Below, one piece after another: positions 28,373-36,516 of a stretch of 39,439 nt of DNA; position 1 is the first letter of the stretch, and each line of letters starts with the position of its first letter. A model generated the notes under the pieces. That model worked only from the letters and a program-made list of their open reading frames with translations, ran no database searches and was not told the DNA's origin. A program made the position numbers and the translations under genes. The stretch is from Pseudidiomarina salinarum. Its GTDB lineage: Bacteria > Pseudomonadota > Gammaproteobacteria > Enterobacterales > Alteromonadaceae. The stretch lies in the NCBI RefSeq assembly GCF_000753715.1, contig NZ_JPER01000010.1, positions 1 to 39,439 of the forward strand, given 5' to 3'.

Positions 28373-29142
28373 GCGACCATGCGGCGCACCAGACCTGGTG
28401 CGAAGCGTTGCAGAAAGGGCGCGAGCTTCGACAGGCCGGAACCGACAACGACTTCAGCTTTACCGTCGGCGATGGCCTTAAGCGAAATTAGCGCGCACTG
28501 CTCAGGTGAGATACCACCGGCATTGTCCGGGTCTTCATGACCCAGGGCAGTGCCATCCCCCGTCAACGAATTGTGCGCAACCTGCGTATTGATAAAGCCC
28601 GGTAGCACCGAGGTAACTATAATCCCCTGATCTGCCGTTTCTGCCCGCAGACAGTCCATAAAGCCCAGTACGCTGAATTTGGCCCCTGCGTAGCCGCTAC
28701 GGAGTTTTGTTCCGACTTTGCCCGCTACACTGGATACCGTCACAATTTGTCCTGAGCGGCGCTCCAGCATGCCTGGCAGCACCAGTTTGGTCAGGGCAAC
28801 CACGGCAAAGTAATCGATTTCCATTAATTGCCGGTAAACGGCGAGGTCGGTATCGATTACGCGACTGCGCTGTGATACGCCAGCGTTGTTGATGAGGATA
28901 TCGATAACCTCACCATCAAGCGCCTTGCGGGCGGTTTCAGCGGCTTGTTCAGGGTGAGCTAAATCCAGCGGCAGCACGCGGTGATCGTCGCGGTTAGCCA
29001 GACTCCGGCGAACCTCTTCGAGCACCTCGGGACGGCGCGAGGTCAGAATCAACTGAGCCCCGGCCTCGGCGAGCTGCCGGGCAAGCGCCAGGCCAATGCC
29101 TGACGATGCCCCGGTTAACCAGACTTTCTTACCCTGAAACAT
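28363..29142 (-). CDS. Short-chain dehydrogenase/reductase
   Basis: A 259-residue SDR oxidoreductase. The Rossmann nucleotide motif is TGASSGIG (10-17), NNAG is at 85-88, and the catalytic set is S138, Y151 and K155 (SGYAGAKFS). The arrangement around TSRRPEVLEEV (34-44) suggests NADP(H). The C-terminal part is hydrophobic and ends basic, resembling the DHRS7-like group of SDRs. The substrate is unknown. Its start lies 1 base after the stop of the upstream AbgT gene, so they are co-transcribed. Confidence 0.9.
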   Translation of the reverse strand: MFQGKKVWLTGASSGIGLALARQLAEAGAQLILTSRRPEVLEEVRRSLANRDDHRVLPLDLAHPEQAAETARKALDGEVIDILINNAGVSQRSRVIDTDLAVYRQLMEIDYFAVVALTKLVLPGMLERRSGQIVTVSSVAGKVGTKLRSGYAGAKFSVLGFMDCLRAETADQGIIVTSVLPGFINTQVAHNSLTGDGTALGHEDPDNAGGISPEQCALISLKAIADGKAEVVVGSGLSKLAPFLQRFAPGLVRRMVAKR

Positions 29143-29143
29143 C

Positions 29144-30685
29144 TCAGCCAGCTGCCGGATACATATAGTTAGACTGGAAGCCTAACGGAATGCCGATCAT
29201 CCAGTAAATGATCAGGAAGGCTGACCAGATCACCATTAAGCTGACAGTGAACGGCAACATCAGGGCGACCAGTGAACCGATACCGGTGTTTTTCACGTAG
29301 CGCTGGCAATACAACACCACTAACGGGAAGTAGGGCAGCAGCGGGGTGATGATGTTACTGATGGAATCACCGACGCGGTAGGCCGCCTGGGTTAAATCAG
29401 GCGAGTAGCCCATCTGCATCAGCATAGGTACGAAGATAGGCGAAATCAGTGCCCACTTGGCTGACGCTGAACCCACAAAGATGTTGATAAAGGCGACCAG
29501 GATAATCATGCCGACCATAGTGACACCACCGGACAACGCCAGCGAACTCAGGAAACCAGCGCCTTTAATCGACAACAGGGTACCCAGGTTGGAATCACCG
29601 AAAGCTTTGATGAACATCGCACAGAAGAAGGCCATGACCATGTAGTAGGCCATGCCTTCCATGGATTTGGTCATGGCGCCCACAACATCCTGCGAGTTGG
29701 TAAAGGTGCCGGCCACATAGCCATGCACAATGCCGGGAATCGCAAATAACAGGAAGATCAGCGGTACGATCATCTGCATCAGAGGCGCGCCGAACGAGGC
29801 AAGTTCACCGGTGCGCGGATCAGCCAGCGGGGTGTTGTCCTGGATGGTCCAGAAGAACAACAGGCCCAGACCAACGACCATAGTCAGTACGCCACTATAA
29901 AAGGCTTTACGGTCGCGCGGGGTCACCTCATCAATGACTGGGATATCTTCTTCATCGCCATCTACCGGCGTGTTTTTCAGGCGCGGCTCAATGACCTTAT
30001 CGGTCAGATACCAGCCCACCAGCACCACAATGATTGATGAAGCTGAGGTGAAGAAGTAGTTGTTAAGCGGATTCAGCTGAATCGCCGGGTCCAGAATCTG
30101 CGCGGCACTTTGCGTAAAGCCCTGCAGTAACGGGTCGATGGCTGATGGCACGAAGTTGGCGCTGAAACCACCGGAAACGCCGGCAAAAGCTGCGGCGATA
30201 CCTGCCAGCGGATGGCGGCCGGCAGCGTAGAAAATCACACCACCGAGCGGGATAACCAGCACGTAACCGGCGTCAACCGCGGTATGGCTGACAATGGCCA
30301 CCAGAATCAGTACCGGCGTAAGCAGGACCTTGGGCGTCACGTTAAGCATCAGCTTGATGGCCACATTGATAAAGCCACTGCGTTCGGCAACACCAACACC
30401 CAGCATAGCGACTAACACCACGCCTAAGGGCGCAAAGCCCATAAAGGTATTGACCATACTCGCCAGGAAGGCGGCCATTTCGCCACCGCTGAGCAGGTTA
30501 TTTACGCCGACGTTTTCGCCAGTAAGCGGATGGACTGCATCAAATTCGATGCCAGAGAGCAGGAAACTAAATGCCCAGACGATGAGCAACAAGCCGAAGA
30601 ACATCACGGCCGGGTCGGGTAGTTTGTTCCCGACCTTCTCGACTTTGTCGAGCAAACGGTTGAGCATTCCGGTAGATTCAGACAT
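29144..30685 (-). CDS. AbgT-family transporter (first copy)
   Basis: A 513-residue integral membrane protein of the AbgT/MtrF family, related to the E. coli p-aminobenzoyl-glutamate transporter. It has about 11-13 membrane segments; characteristic stretches are LLDKVEKVGNKLPDP, LGVGVAERSGFINVAIK and FVGSASAKWALISPIFVPM. Members import p-aminobenzoyl-glutamate or export sulfonamide-like drugs; dipeptide-like substrates have also been proposed. The substrate here is undecided. AAAAAGG precedes the ATG. A second family member is encoded at 36513-38087 on the same strand. Confidence 0.92.
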   Translation of the reverse strand: MSESTGMLNRLLDKVEKVGNKLPDPAVMFFGLLLIVWAFSFLLSGIEFDAVHPLTGENVGVNNLLSGGEMAAFLASMVNTFMGFAPLGVVLVAMLGVGVAERSGFINVAIKLMLNVTPKVLLTPVLILVAIVSHTAVDAGYVLVIPLGGVIFYAAGRHPLAGIAAAFAGVSGGFSANFVPSAIDPLLQGFTQSAAQILDPAIQLNPLNNYFFTSASSIIVVLVGWYLTDKVIEPRLKNTPVDGDEEDIPVIDEVTPRDRKAFYSGVLTMVVGLGLLFFWTIQDNTPLADPRTGELASFGAPLMQMIVPLIFLLFAIPGIVHGYVAGTFTNSQDVVGAMTKSMEGMAYYMVMAFFCAMFIKAFGDSNLGTLLSIKGAGFLSSLALSGGVTMVGMIILVAFINIFVGSASAKWALISPIFVPMLMQMGYSPDLTQAAYRVGDSISNIITPLLPYFPLVVLYCQRYVKNTGIGSLVALMLPFTVSLMVIWSAFLIIYWMIGIPLGFQSNYMYPAAG

Positions 30686-30702
30686 AACTTAGCCTTTTTC
30701 TA

Positions 30703-30732
30703 TTGTTATTATGGTTGCGACGAAAGTATCAT
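30703..30732 (+). promoter_or_regulatory. rnhB: Putative promoter for rnhB
   Basis: TTGTTA (30703-30708), an 18-base spacer and TATCAT (30727-30732, 5 of 6 to TATAAT). The gap to the divergent AbgT gene is only 78 bases; the -10 lies in the near-palindrome GTATCATAC, so the opposite strand offers TATGAT as well and the two promoters may overlap. Confidence 0.45.
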
Positions 30733-30763
30733 ACCCAATAACTGGACAACAACAAGAGCCAAT

Positions 30764-31345
30764 ATGATTTGTGGAACTGATGAAGCGGGCTGTGGCCCGC
30801 TTGCCGGCCCGGTCGTCGCGGCAGCGGTTATACTGAATCCCGACCGGCCTATCGACGGGATTACCGACTCGAAAAAGCTCACCGTGGGGCACCGGGAAGA
30901 ACTCAGTGCGCTCATTAAAGAGCACGCGCTGTACTGGGCGATTGCCCAGTGCGACCCGGCCGAGATAGACGAAATTAATATCCAGCAGGCGGCATTGCTG
31001 GCCATGCGTCGCGCCGTGGAAGCGTTGCCGGTGCCGCCGGCCATGGTGCTGGTGGACGGGAACCGGATGCCGAAACTTACCGTACCGGCCCGCACCATAA
31101 TCGGTGGGGACTGCCTGGAAGCCTGCATTGGTGCGGCGTCAATTCTTGCTAAGGTGGAACGCGATCGGCAGATGGTGGAATGGCACGAGCACTATCCGCA
31201 GTACGACTTTGCCCGTCATAAAGCCTATGCGACGCAAGCGCATCTGGCTTTACTTGAACAATACGGACCGTCACCTATTCATCGCATGAGTTTCAGCCCG
31301 GTGGCCCGGGCTGCCGAACGCATGATGAAGATAAAAGCCGGTTAA
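30764..31345 (+). CDS. rnhB: Ribonuclease HII with altered GRG motif
   Basis: A 193-residue RNase HII, which nicks DNA at single embedded ribonucleotides and RNA-DNA junctions. Metal-binding residues are visible as D6 and E7 (GTDEAG), D98 (LVDGN) and D116 (GGD), with SILAKVERDRQM following. The substrate-recognition motif GRG reads GCG here (G9-C10-G11), from the codon TGT, and the usual KGD reads GGD. The length is normal (E. coli 198). It has its own promoter-like sequence and is far from dnaE, unlike in E. coli. Its stop directly abuts the argE stop (TAATTA). Confidence 0.92.
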   Translation: MICGTDEAGCGPLAGPVVAAAVILNPDRPIDGITDSKKLTVGHREELSALIKEHALYWAIAQCDPAEIDEINIQQAALLAMRRAVEALPVPPAMVLVDGNRMPKLTVPARTIIGGDCLEACIGAASILAKVERDRQMVEWHEHYPQYDFARHKAYATQAHLALLEQYGPSPIHRMSFSPVARAAERMMKIKAG

Positions 31346-32506
31346 TTACATGCAGACGCGCTGGATCATCTGGCGCAGTTGCTTTAATGCCGGATCCACT
31401 TCTTTAAGCCGGATAAATTCATCGGGCTGATGGGCCTGTTCAATTGAGCCTGGCCCCATAACAATGGTCTCGCAGCCGAGCTCCTGAATAAAACCCGCTT
31501 CAGTACAGTAATTCACTGGTGTCGCTTGGTTGCCGGTGATTTCTTTTGCCAGTTCAACAATAGAGGCATTGGGATCGCAGCGGAAACCGGCTATCGGCTC
31601 GTGCAGGTGGTTCAGGCACACGGCGCCGGGATATTTCTGATTCACTTCATCCAGGCGCTTATCAATCAGCCCGTACAAATCGTTCATCGACATCCCCGGC
31701 AGTGGCCGCAAATCAATATGCAGCTCGCAACAGGCGCAGATACGGTTGGCCGCGTCACCACCCTGAATGGAACCAAAATTAAGGGTCGGGTAGGGGATCT
31801 TAAATTCGTCGTTGGTATAACGGGTTTTGAAGTCTTTCTGGAGTTCACGTAATTCACTGATCACGTCGTGCATAACTTCGATGGCATTCACGCCGGCGGA
31901 TGGGTCTGAACTGTGGCCGCTTTTGCCGGTTACCCGGATGGCTTCGCTCAGATGGCCTTTGTGCATGATCACCGGCGTCATCGACGTCGGTTCGCCGATA
32001 ATGGCATAGTCCGGCTTCAGATTTTCAAAGCGGCCCAGCTCACGGGCGCCCGCCATGCTGGTTTCTTCGTCGGCGGTGGCCAATACGTAAATGGGTTTTT
32101 TCAGCTTAGATAAATCCATATCCCGCAGGGTCTCCAGCACAAAGGCAAAGAAACCTTTCATATCCACTGTGCCCAGGCCGTAGAGTTTGTCTTCGTCTTC
32201 ATGTAGCTGAAAAGGATCACGGGTCCAGCGGCCTTGATCCCAGGGGACGGTGTCGGTATGGCCGGAGAGCAACAGGCCACCACTGGTGCAGCCTTCCGGG
32301 GTATAGCGGGCCAGCATATTGAATTTGCCTCGCTGCCGGTCAAGCTCCTGGATGGCAATCTGAAAGCCGAGGGTCTGCAGCCAGTTGCCAATTTTTTCCA
32401 CTACCGGCTGGTTGCTGGTATCCCAGGGTACATCGCCTATGCCGGAAATGGACGGAATGGCGATGAGTTCGCGATACATTTGCCGGAACTTCGGAAGTTG
32501 TGACAT
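31346..32506 (-). CDS. argE: Acetylornithine deacetylase, ArgE
   Basis: A 386-residue M20 metallohydrolase (E. coli ArgE 383) that deacetylates N-acetylornithine in arginine synthesis. The di-metal site is seen in SGHTDTVPWD (H83, D85), GTVDMKG (D115) and ADEE (E147, E148). The start at 32506 is chosen because GGAGAG lies 8 bases upstream and the length then matches the family; a start at 32572 would add 22 unrelated residues. It is divergent from the dioxygenase gene across an intergenic region with a long inverted repeat. Confidence 0.93.
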   Translation of the reverse strand: MSQLPKFRQMYRELIAIPSISGIGDVPWDTSNQPVVEKIGNWLQTLGFQIAIQELDRQRGKFNMLARYTPEGCTSGGLLLSGHTDTVPWDQGRWTRDPFQLHEDEDKLYGLGTVDMKGFFAFVLETLRDMDLSKLKKPIYVLATADEETSMAGARELGRFENLKPDYAIIGEPTSMTPVIMHKGHLSEAIRVTGKSGHSSDPSAGVNAIEVMHDVISELRELQKDFKTRYTNDEFKIPYPTLNFGSIQGGDAANRICACCELHIDLRPLPGMSMNDLYGLIDKRLDEVNQKYPGAVCLNHLHEPIAGFRCDPNASIVELAKEITGNQATPVNYCTEAGFIQELGCETIVMGPGSIEQAHQPDEFIRLKEVDPALKQLRQMIQRVCM

Positions 32507-32526
32507 AAAAACGGCTCTCCAGACTG

Positions 32527-32624
32527 CAGGGGTATATTTTTCTTTAGCATAGCTGATTTTAATTGCTGGCATAAGCTAGTTTTTGGTTGTGATTAAGACC
32601 GTAAATTCATAGCATATACCCCTG
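32527..32624. repeat. 11-bp inverted repeat in the argE/dioxygenase divergent region
   Basis: CAGGGGTATAT (32527-32537) and ATATACCCCTG (32614-32624) are exact reverse complements separated by 76 bases. The right arm overlaps the putative -10 box (32610-32615) and likely transcription start of the dioxygenase gene; the left arm lies about 20 bases before the argE start. Both could be operator arms for one regulator. The repeat is seen directly; its role is inference. Confidence 0.55.
32587..32615 (+). promoter_or_regulatory. Putative promoter of the dioxygenase-nucleotidase-exporter operon
   Basis: TTGTGA (32587-32592), a 17-base spacer and TAGCAT (32610-32615), each 4 of 6 to consensus, 38 bases before the ATG at 32653. 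The right arm of the inverted repeat partly overlaps the -10. Confidence 0.4.
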
Positions 32625-32652
32625 TTCTCTCAGATTCCCGGACAACGACCTT

Positions 32653-33585
32653 ATGAAATCCATTCCGCATATTGATATGAGCCTGTACGGCAAGAATTTT
32701 GATGACTTTGCCCAGCATGTGGGGGCTGGTTACGAAGCTAATGGCTTTGTGGCGTTAACCAATCATGGCGTGGACCAGCAGTTGATCGAAGAGGCGCTGG
32801 ATATCAGCCGCGACTTATTCGATCTGCCGGCTGATGTGAAAAACAAATACCATATTCCGGGTGGCGGCGGTGCACGTGGCTACACGCCATTTGGTACTGA
32901 AATAGCCAAAGACGCCAAACATGTGGATCTGAAAGAATTCTGGCACGTTGGCCGGGAAATTGAAGGCGAGCCGCCGTTTCCTGAATTAACGCCTAATGTA
33001 TTTCCGGAAGAGTTGCCGGAATTTAAGACTAAGATCCTGAAACTTTACGACGCACTGGATGCGCTGGGCCTGCAGGTGCTGGAAGCACTGGCGGTGTACC
33101 TGAAGCAGCCGCGGGATTTCTTCAACGATAAAGTAAACCTGGGCAACTCGATTTTGCGGCCGTTGCATTATCCGCCGATCGTCGATAAAGGCACGCCATC
33201 GGTGCGGGCCGGTGCCCACGAGGACATCAACGTATTGACCTTGCTGGTGGGTTCACGTGAACCAGGTCTGGAAGTGCTGGCGCGCGATGGCAGCTGGATT
33301 CCGGTAACCATTATCGAAGGCGCTATTATCTGTAACGTCGGTGATATGCTGCAACGTATGACCAACCGTGTGCTGCCGTCGACCACGCACCGGGTCGTGA
33401 ATCCGCCGGAGCCGTATAGCCGTCGTTCACGCTATTCGATTCCGTTTTTCCTGCATTTCAATCCCGACGTGATGATCACGCCACTGAAAAGCTGCATTAC
33501 GGAAGAAAACCCACAGCACTTCGCGCCTATCAGTTCCCATGAGTACCTGATGGAACGCCTGCGTGAAATCGGGCTGGTGAAATGA
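32653..33585 (+). CDS. 2-oxoglutarate/Fe(II) dioxygenase, isopenicillin N synthase-like
   Basis: A 310-residue member of the isopenicillin-N-synthase-like 2-oxoglutarate/Fe(II) oxygenases. The N-terminal DIOX_N part includes GFVALTNHGVDQQLIEEAL, and GARGYTPFG is also typical. Iron ligands are H189 and D191 (AHEDINVLTLL) and H246 (TTHRVVNP); the 2-oxoglutarate-binding RxS is R260/S262. Many bacterial relatives have unknown substrates, so none is named. It is the first gene of a three-gene unit; its TGA overlaps the next ATG in ATGA. Confidence 0.92.
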   Translation: MKSIPHIDMSLYGKNFDDFAQHVGAGYEANGFVALTNHGVDQQLIEEALDISRDLFDLPADVKNKYHIPGGGGARGYTPFGTEIAKDAKHVDLKEFWHVGREIEGEPPFPELTPNVFPEELPEFKTKILKLYDALDALGLQVLEALAVYLKQPRDFFNDKVNLGNSILRPLHYPPIVDKGTPSVRAGAHEDINVLTLLVGSREPGLEVLARDGSWIPVTIIEGAIICNVGDMLQRMTNRVLPSTTHRVVNPPEPYSRRSRYSIPFFLHFNPDVMITPLKSCITEENPQHFAPISSHEYLMERLREIGLVK

Positions 33586-35318
33586 GATTGCGGCTGATTC
33601 CACTGTTGGCGGCGAGCCTGGTTCTCGCCGCCTGTGCCCAGCACAACGCGCAACCCGAAACGGGCGGCGCCTTTCAGCTGGCAATCGGCCATATTAATGA
33701 CCATCACTCGAACCTGCAGCCGGCTAAGCGCACCTCAGTAACGGTTGACGGCGAAACGCACCGCATCGAAACCGGTGGTTTTCCGCGCGTGGTCACGCAG
33801 ATTGATGCCATCCGTAAGCGTCATGACAATATGCTGGCACTGCACGCCGGCGATGCCATCAGCGGCACCTTGTTTTATACCGTGTTTGAAGGGGTCGCGG
33901 ATGCGGCCCTGATGAACCAGGCCTGCTTTGATGCCATGGCGCTGGGCAATCATGAGTTTGATAACGGTGACGCGGGCTTAAAGACCTTCCTCAACGCGCT
34001 GGCGATGAGCGACTGCGCAACGGCGGTACTGGGCGCGAACGTGATGCCCGAAGTGGGCGTATCACCGTTAACCCCGAAAACCCGCTGGGACAGCTTTAAG
34101 CCTTACGCCGTTTATCAGTTCGGTGACGAGAAGGTTGGCATTATCGGTCTGGATATCGCGGTGAAAACCAAGCAATCCTCAATGCCTGATGCCACCACTG
34201 AATTCGCGGACGAATATACTACCGCTGCTTATTATGTTGATGAGCTACGCCAGTTGGGCATAGAGAAGATTGGCCTGCTGACACATATTCAGTTCAGTAG
34301 TGATCTGGAATTGGCGCAGAAGCTGCCGGCGGTGGATTTCATTATCGGCGGGGATTCCCACACCTGGCTGGGCGATTATGCCGCCTATGGCCTGGATCAG
34401 GACGGCCCGTACCCGGCGCAAACCATGAACCGTGACGGCGCACCCGTTTGTATTGCTCACGCTGGCGAATACACGCAGATAGTGGGTGAGTTGGTGATCG
34501 ATTTTATCGGCGACCAGGTGAGCCATTGCGGTGGCCAGCCGCATTTGCTGGTAAGTGAAGAAGCCCCCGAAGTCATTAAAGCGCTGCTGCATTTCACTGC
34601 GGTTGCCGAAGATAAAGCGAGTCTGCTGCTACTGGCAGAATTTCAGCAACAACTGGAAGAAATGACCACGCAGTCCATCGCGCAGGTGGAACAACGCATG
34701 TGCATGAAGCGGCTGGGCGTGGCGACTACACCGGGCTGCGGAATCGGCCGTCAGTCTGATGCCCACCGGCTGGTCGCTGAGGCCTTTCTGTTCAGCGCCC
34801 CACAAGCGGATTTCGCGCTGCAGAACGGCGGCGGGGTACGTAATGAAATCGCTGCAGGCCCGCTGACGATTGCCGACGTGTACCGGCTGCTGCCGTTTTC
34901 CAATACCCTGGTGACGGTTGAGATTACCGGCGCCGAACTGCGCACCCTGTTAGAGCAGGCGCTGGCTTATGCGTTGTCCGAAGGCGGTTCAGATGGGGCT
35001 TATCCCCATGGTGCCGGCATCCGGTTTGATGTGGATATGACCGCGACCAGCGGCGAGCGGATCAGCAACCTGGAAATTAACCAAGATGGCCAGTGGCAGC
35101 GCCCCGACGATAGCCAGACCTACACCATGGTCACCAACAGTTTTCTGGCGCTGGGCAGCGATGGCTGGAAGTTACTGGCGGAAATCAATGCCGACGGCCG
35201 GGTAACCGATACCTTTGTAAACTATGCGCAGTCGTTCGTCGACTGGGCCCGGGCGCAGCAGCGTATCACCCGACCTGAGTCGCACAGTACCCAACTCTAT
35301 ATTCCACCGGCCGAATAG
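33582..35318 (+). CDS. 5'-nucleotidase/NAD nucleotidase-like lipoprotein
   Basis: A 578-residue periplasmic metallophosphoesterase of the UshA/NadN group. The signal ends LAAC (Cys18), so it is a lipoprotein. The two-metal phosphatase domain shows GHINDHHS (36-43), HAGDAISGTL (D91) and GNHEFDNG (N123, H124), then GGDSHTW. The C-terminal 5'-nucleotidase substrate domain contains LQNGGGVRNEIAAGPLTI and FSNTLVTVEITG. The wording around HINDHHS and TGTLYYT-like segments resembles NadN, which processes NAD or nucleotides outside the cytoplasm. Substrate is inferred only. The ATG overlaps the previous stop; the exporter gene starts 1 base after its TAG. Confidence 0.9.
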   Translation: MRLRLIPLLAASLVLAACAQHNAQPETGGAFQLAIGHINDHHSNLQPAKRTSVTVDGETHRIETGGFPRVVTQIDAIRKRHDNMLALHAGDAISGTLFYTVFEGVADAALMNQACFDAMALGNHEFDNGDAGLKTFLNALAMSDCATAVLGANVMPEVGVSPLTPKTRWDSFKPYAVYQFGDEKVGIIGLDIAVKTKQSSMPDATTEFADEYTTAAYYVDELRQLGIEKIGLLTHIQFSSDLELAQKLPAVDFIIGGDSHTWLGDYAAYGLDQDGPYPAQTMNRDGAPVCIAHAGEYTQIVGELVIDFIGDQVSHCGGQPHLLVSEEAPEVIKALLHFTAVAEDKASLLLLAEFQQQLEEMTTQSIAQVEQRMCMKRLGVATTPGCGIGRQSDAHRLVAEAFLFSAPQADFALQNGGGVRNEIAAGPLTIADVYRLLPFSNTLVTVEITGAELRTLLEQALAYALSEGGSDGAYPHGAGIRFDVDMTATSGERISNLEINQDGQWQRPDDSQTYTMVTNSFLALGSDGWKLLAEINADGRVTDTFVNYAQSFVDWARAQQRITRPESHSTQLYIPPAE

Positions 35319-35319
35319 G

Positions 35320-36516
35320 ATGACCACGCGGCCGGTCTCTGATCAAGCGCGCTTTGATTTAACGGTCGTGGTGCTGGCGCTGTTAACGGCGTTCGGGCCA
35401 CTATCCATCGATATGTATCTGCCGGCATTTGGTGATATCGCCGCCAGCTACAATACCGAATCCAACCGCATTGAATTGTCGCTGACCTCGTTCTTCATGG
35501 GGCTGTTCATTGGCCAGCTGTTATACGGTACGGTTTCTGATCGCTACGGCCGCAAACCGCCGCTCTATTTTGGCCTCACGCTCTATATTATTACGTCGCT
35601 GGCTTGTGCCTTCGCGCCCAACCTCGAGAGCCTGATTGTGCTGCGCTTCTTTCAGGCCATCGGCTCGTGCGCCGGGCTGGTGATTGCCCGCGCCATGGTG
35701 CGCGATCTCTACACGCCCCAGGCCTCGGCCCAGGTGTTTTCGTTTCTGATCCTGGTGATGGGCATCGCGCCCATACTGGCACCGCTGGCAGGGGCCTATG
35801 TGACGGCAGCGTTCGGCTGGCAGGCGATCTTTGTAATTATTGCCGCGCTGGCGGTGGCCTGCATGGTGATTGTGCATATCCGCCTGCCGGAAAGCCGGTT
35901 ACCTGATAAGAGCGTACGCATCAGCGGCAGCCTGCCCATTTACTGGAAGGTACTTAAAGATCCGTCGTTTTTACGCTATTCACTGGCGGGTGGGGTGGCG
36001 CAGTCGGGGTTATTTACCTACATAGTGGCGTCACCGCTGGTGTTCATTGAGCACTTTAACCTGTCGCCGACGCTGTACAGCTGGCTGTTCGGTGCCAATG
36101 CGGTAGGTATTATCGGCATGGCGCAGCTGAACGGCTGGCTGCTCAAACGCCGGGATCCGCGCAAAATCCTGAACAAATCGCTGCCGCTGCTGGGCTTCAT
36201 CAGCCTGGTATTGATGGCCAGTGGTTACTTCAGTTGGGGTTTCTGGGGCGTGGTGGTACCGGTGTTTTTATATATCAGCACCCTGGGGATGGTATTCCCG
36301 AATGCCATGGCCTGTGCGCTGGCTGAGCAGCAAGCCCGGGCGGGCTCTGCTTCGGCGGTAACAGGTAGCTTGCAGTTTCTTATCGCCGGGTTAGTGTCGG
36401 CGCTGGTGAATGCGCTGGGGCATTATGATCCCCTGGCGATGGTGTTCGTAACAGGCGGTTGCGGCATCAGCTCACTGATTATTTACCGCCTGCTACGAAA
36501 ACCGCTTAACCCTTAA
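35320..36516 (+). CDS. Bcr/CflA family multidrug exporter
   Basis: A 398-residue major facilitator protein with 12 hydrophobic segments. Family features include LTAFGPLSIDMYLPAFGDIA in the first helix and GQLLYGTVSDRYGRKPPLYF in the loop after helix 2, close to E. coli Bcr (396 residues). The family exports bicyclomycin, chloramphenicol, sulfonamides or small metabolites. The start at 35320 is chosen because it lies 1 base after the nucleotidase stop and gives the family length; an upstream ATG at 35224 would overlap the nucleotidase and add unrelated residues. Its TAA overlaps the convergent AbgT stop (TTAA, 36513-36516). Confidence 0.92.
   Translation: MTTRPVSDQARFDLTVVVLALLTAFGPLSIDMYLPAFGDIAASYNTESNRIELSLTSFFMGLFIGQLLYGTVSDRYGRKPPLYFGLTLYIITSLACAFAPNLESLIVLRFFQAIGSCAGLVIARAMVRDLYTPQASAQVFSFLILVMGIAPILAPLAGAYVTAAFGWQAIFVIIAALAVACMVIVHIRLPESRLPDKSVRISGSLPIYWKVLKDPSFLRYSLAGGVAQSGLFTYIVASPLVFIEHFNLSPTLYSWLFGANAVGIIGMAQLNGWLLKRRDPRKILNKSLPLLGFISLVLMASGYFSWGFWGVVVPVFLYISTLGMVFPNAMACALAEQQARAGSASAVTGSLQFLIAGLVSALVNALGHYDPLAMVFVTGGCGISSLIIYRLLRKPLNP

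Noticed and set aside
32507-32572. N-terminal extension of argE
   Set aside because: The extension falls in the regulatory region with the inverted repeat, and GGAGAG before ATG 32506 gives the family length.
35224-35319. N-terminal extension of the Bcr-type exporter
   Set aside because: It would overlap the nucleotidase by 95 bases; ATG 35320 lies directly after the nucleotidase stop and gives the family length.
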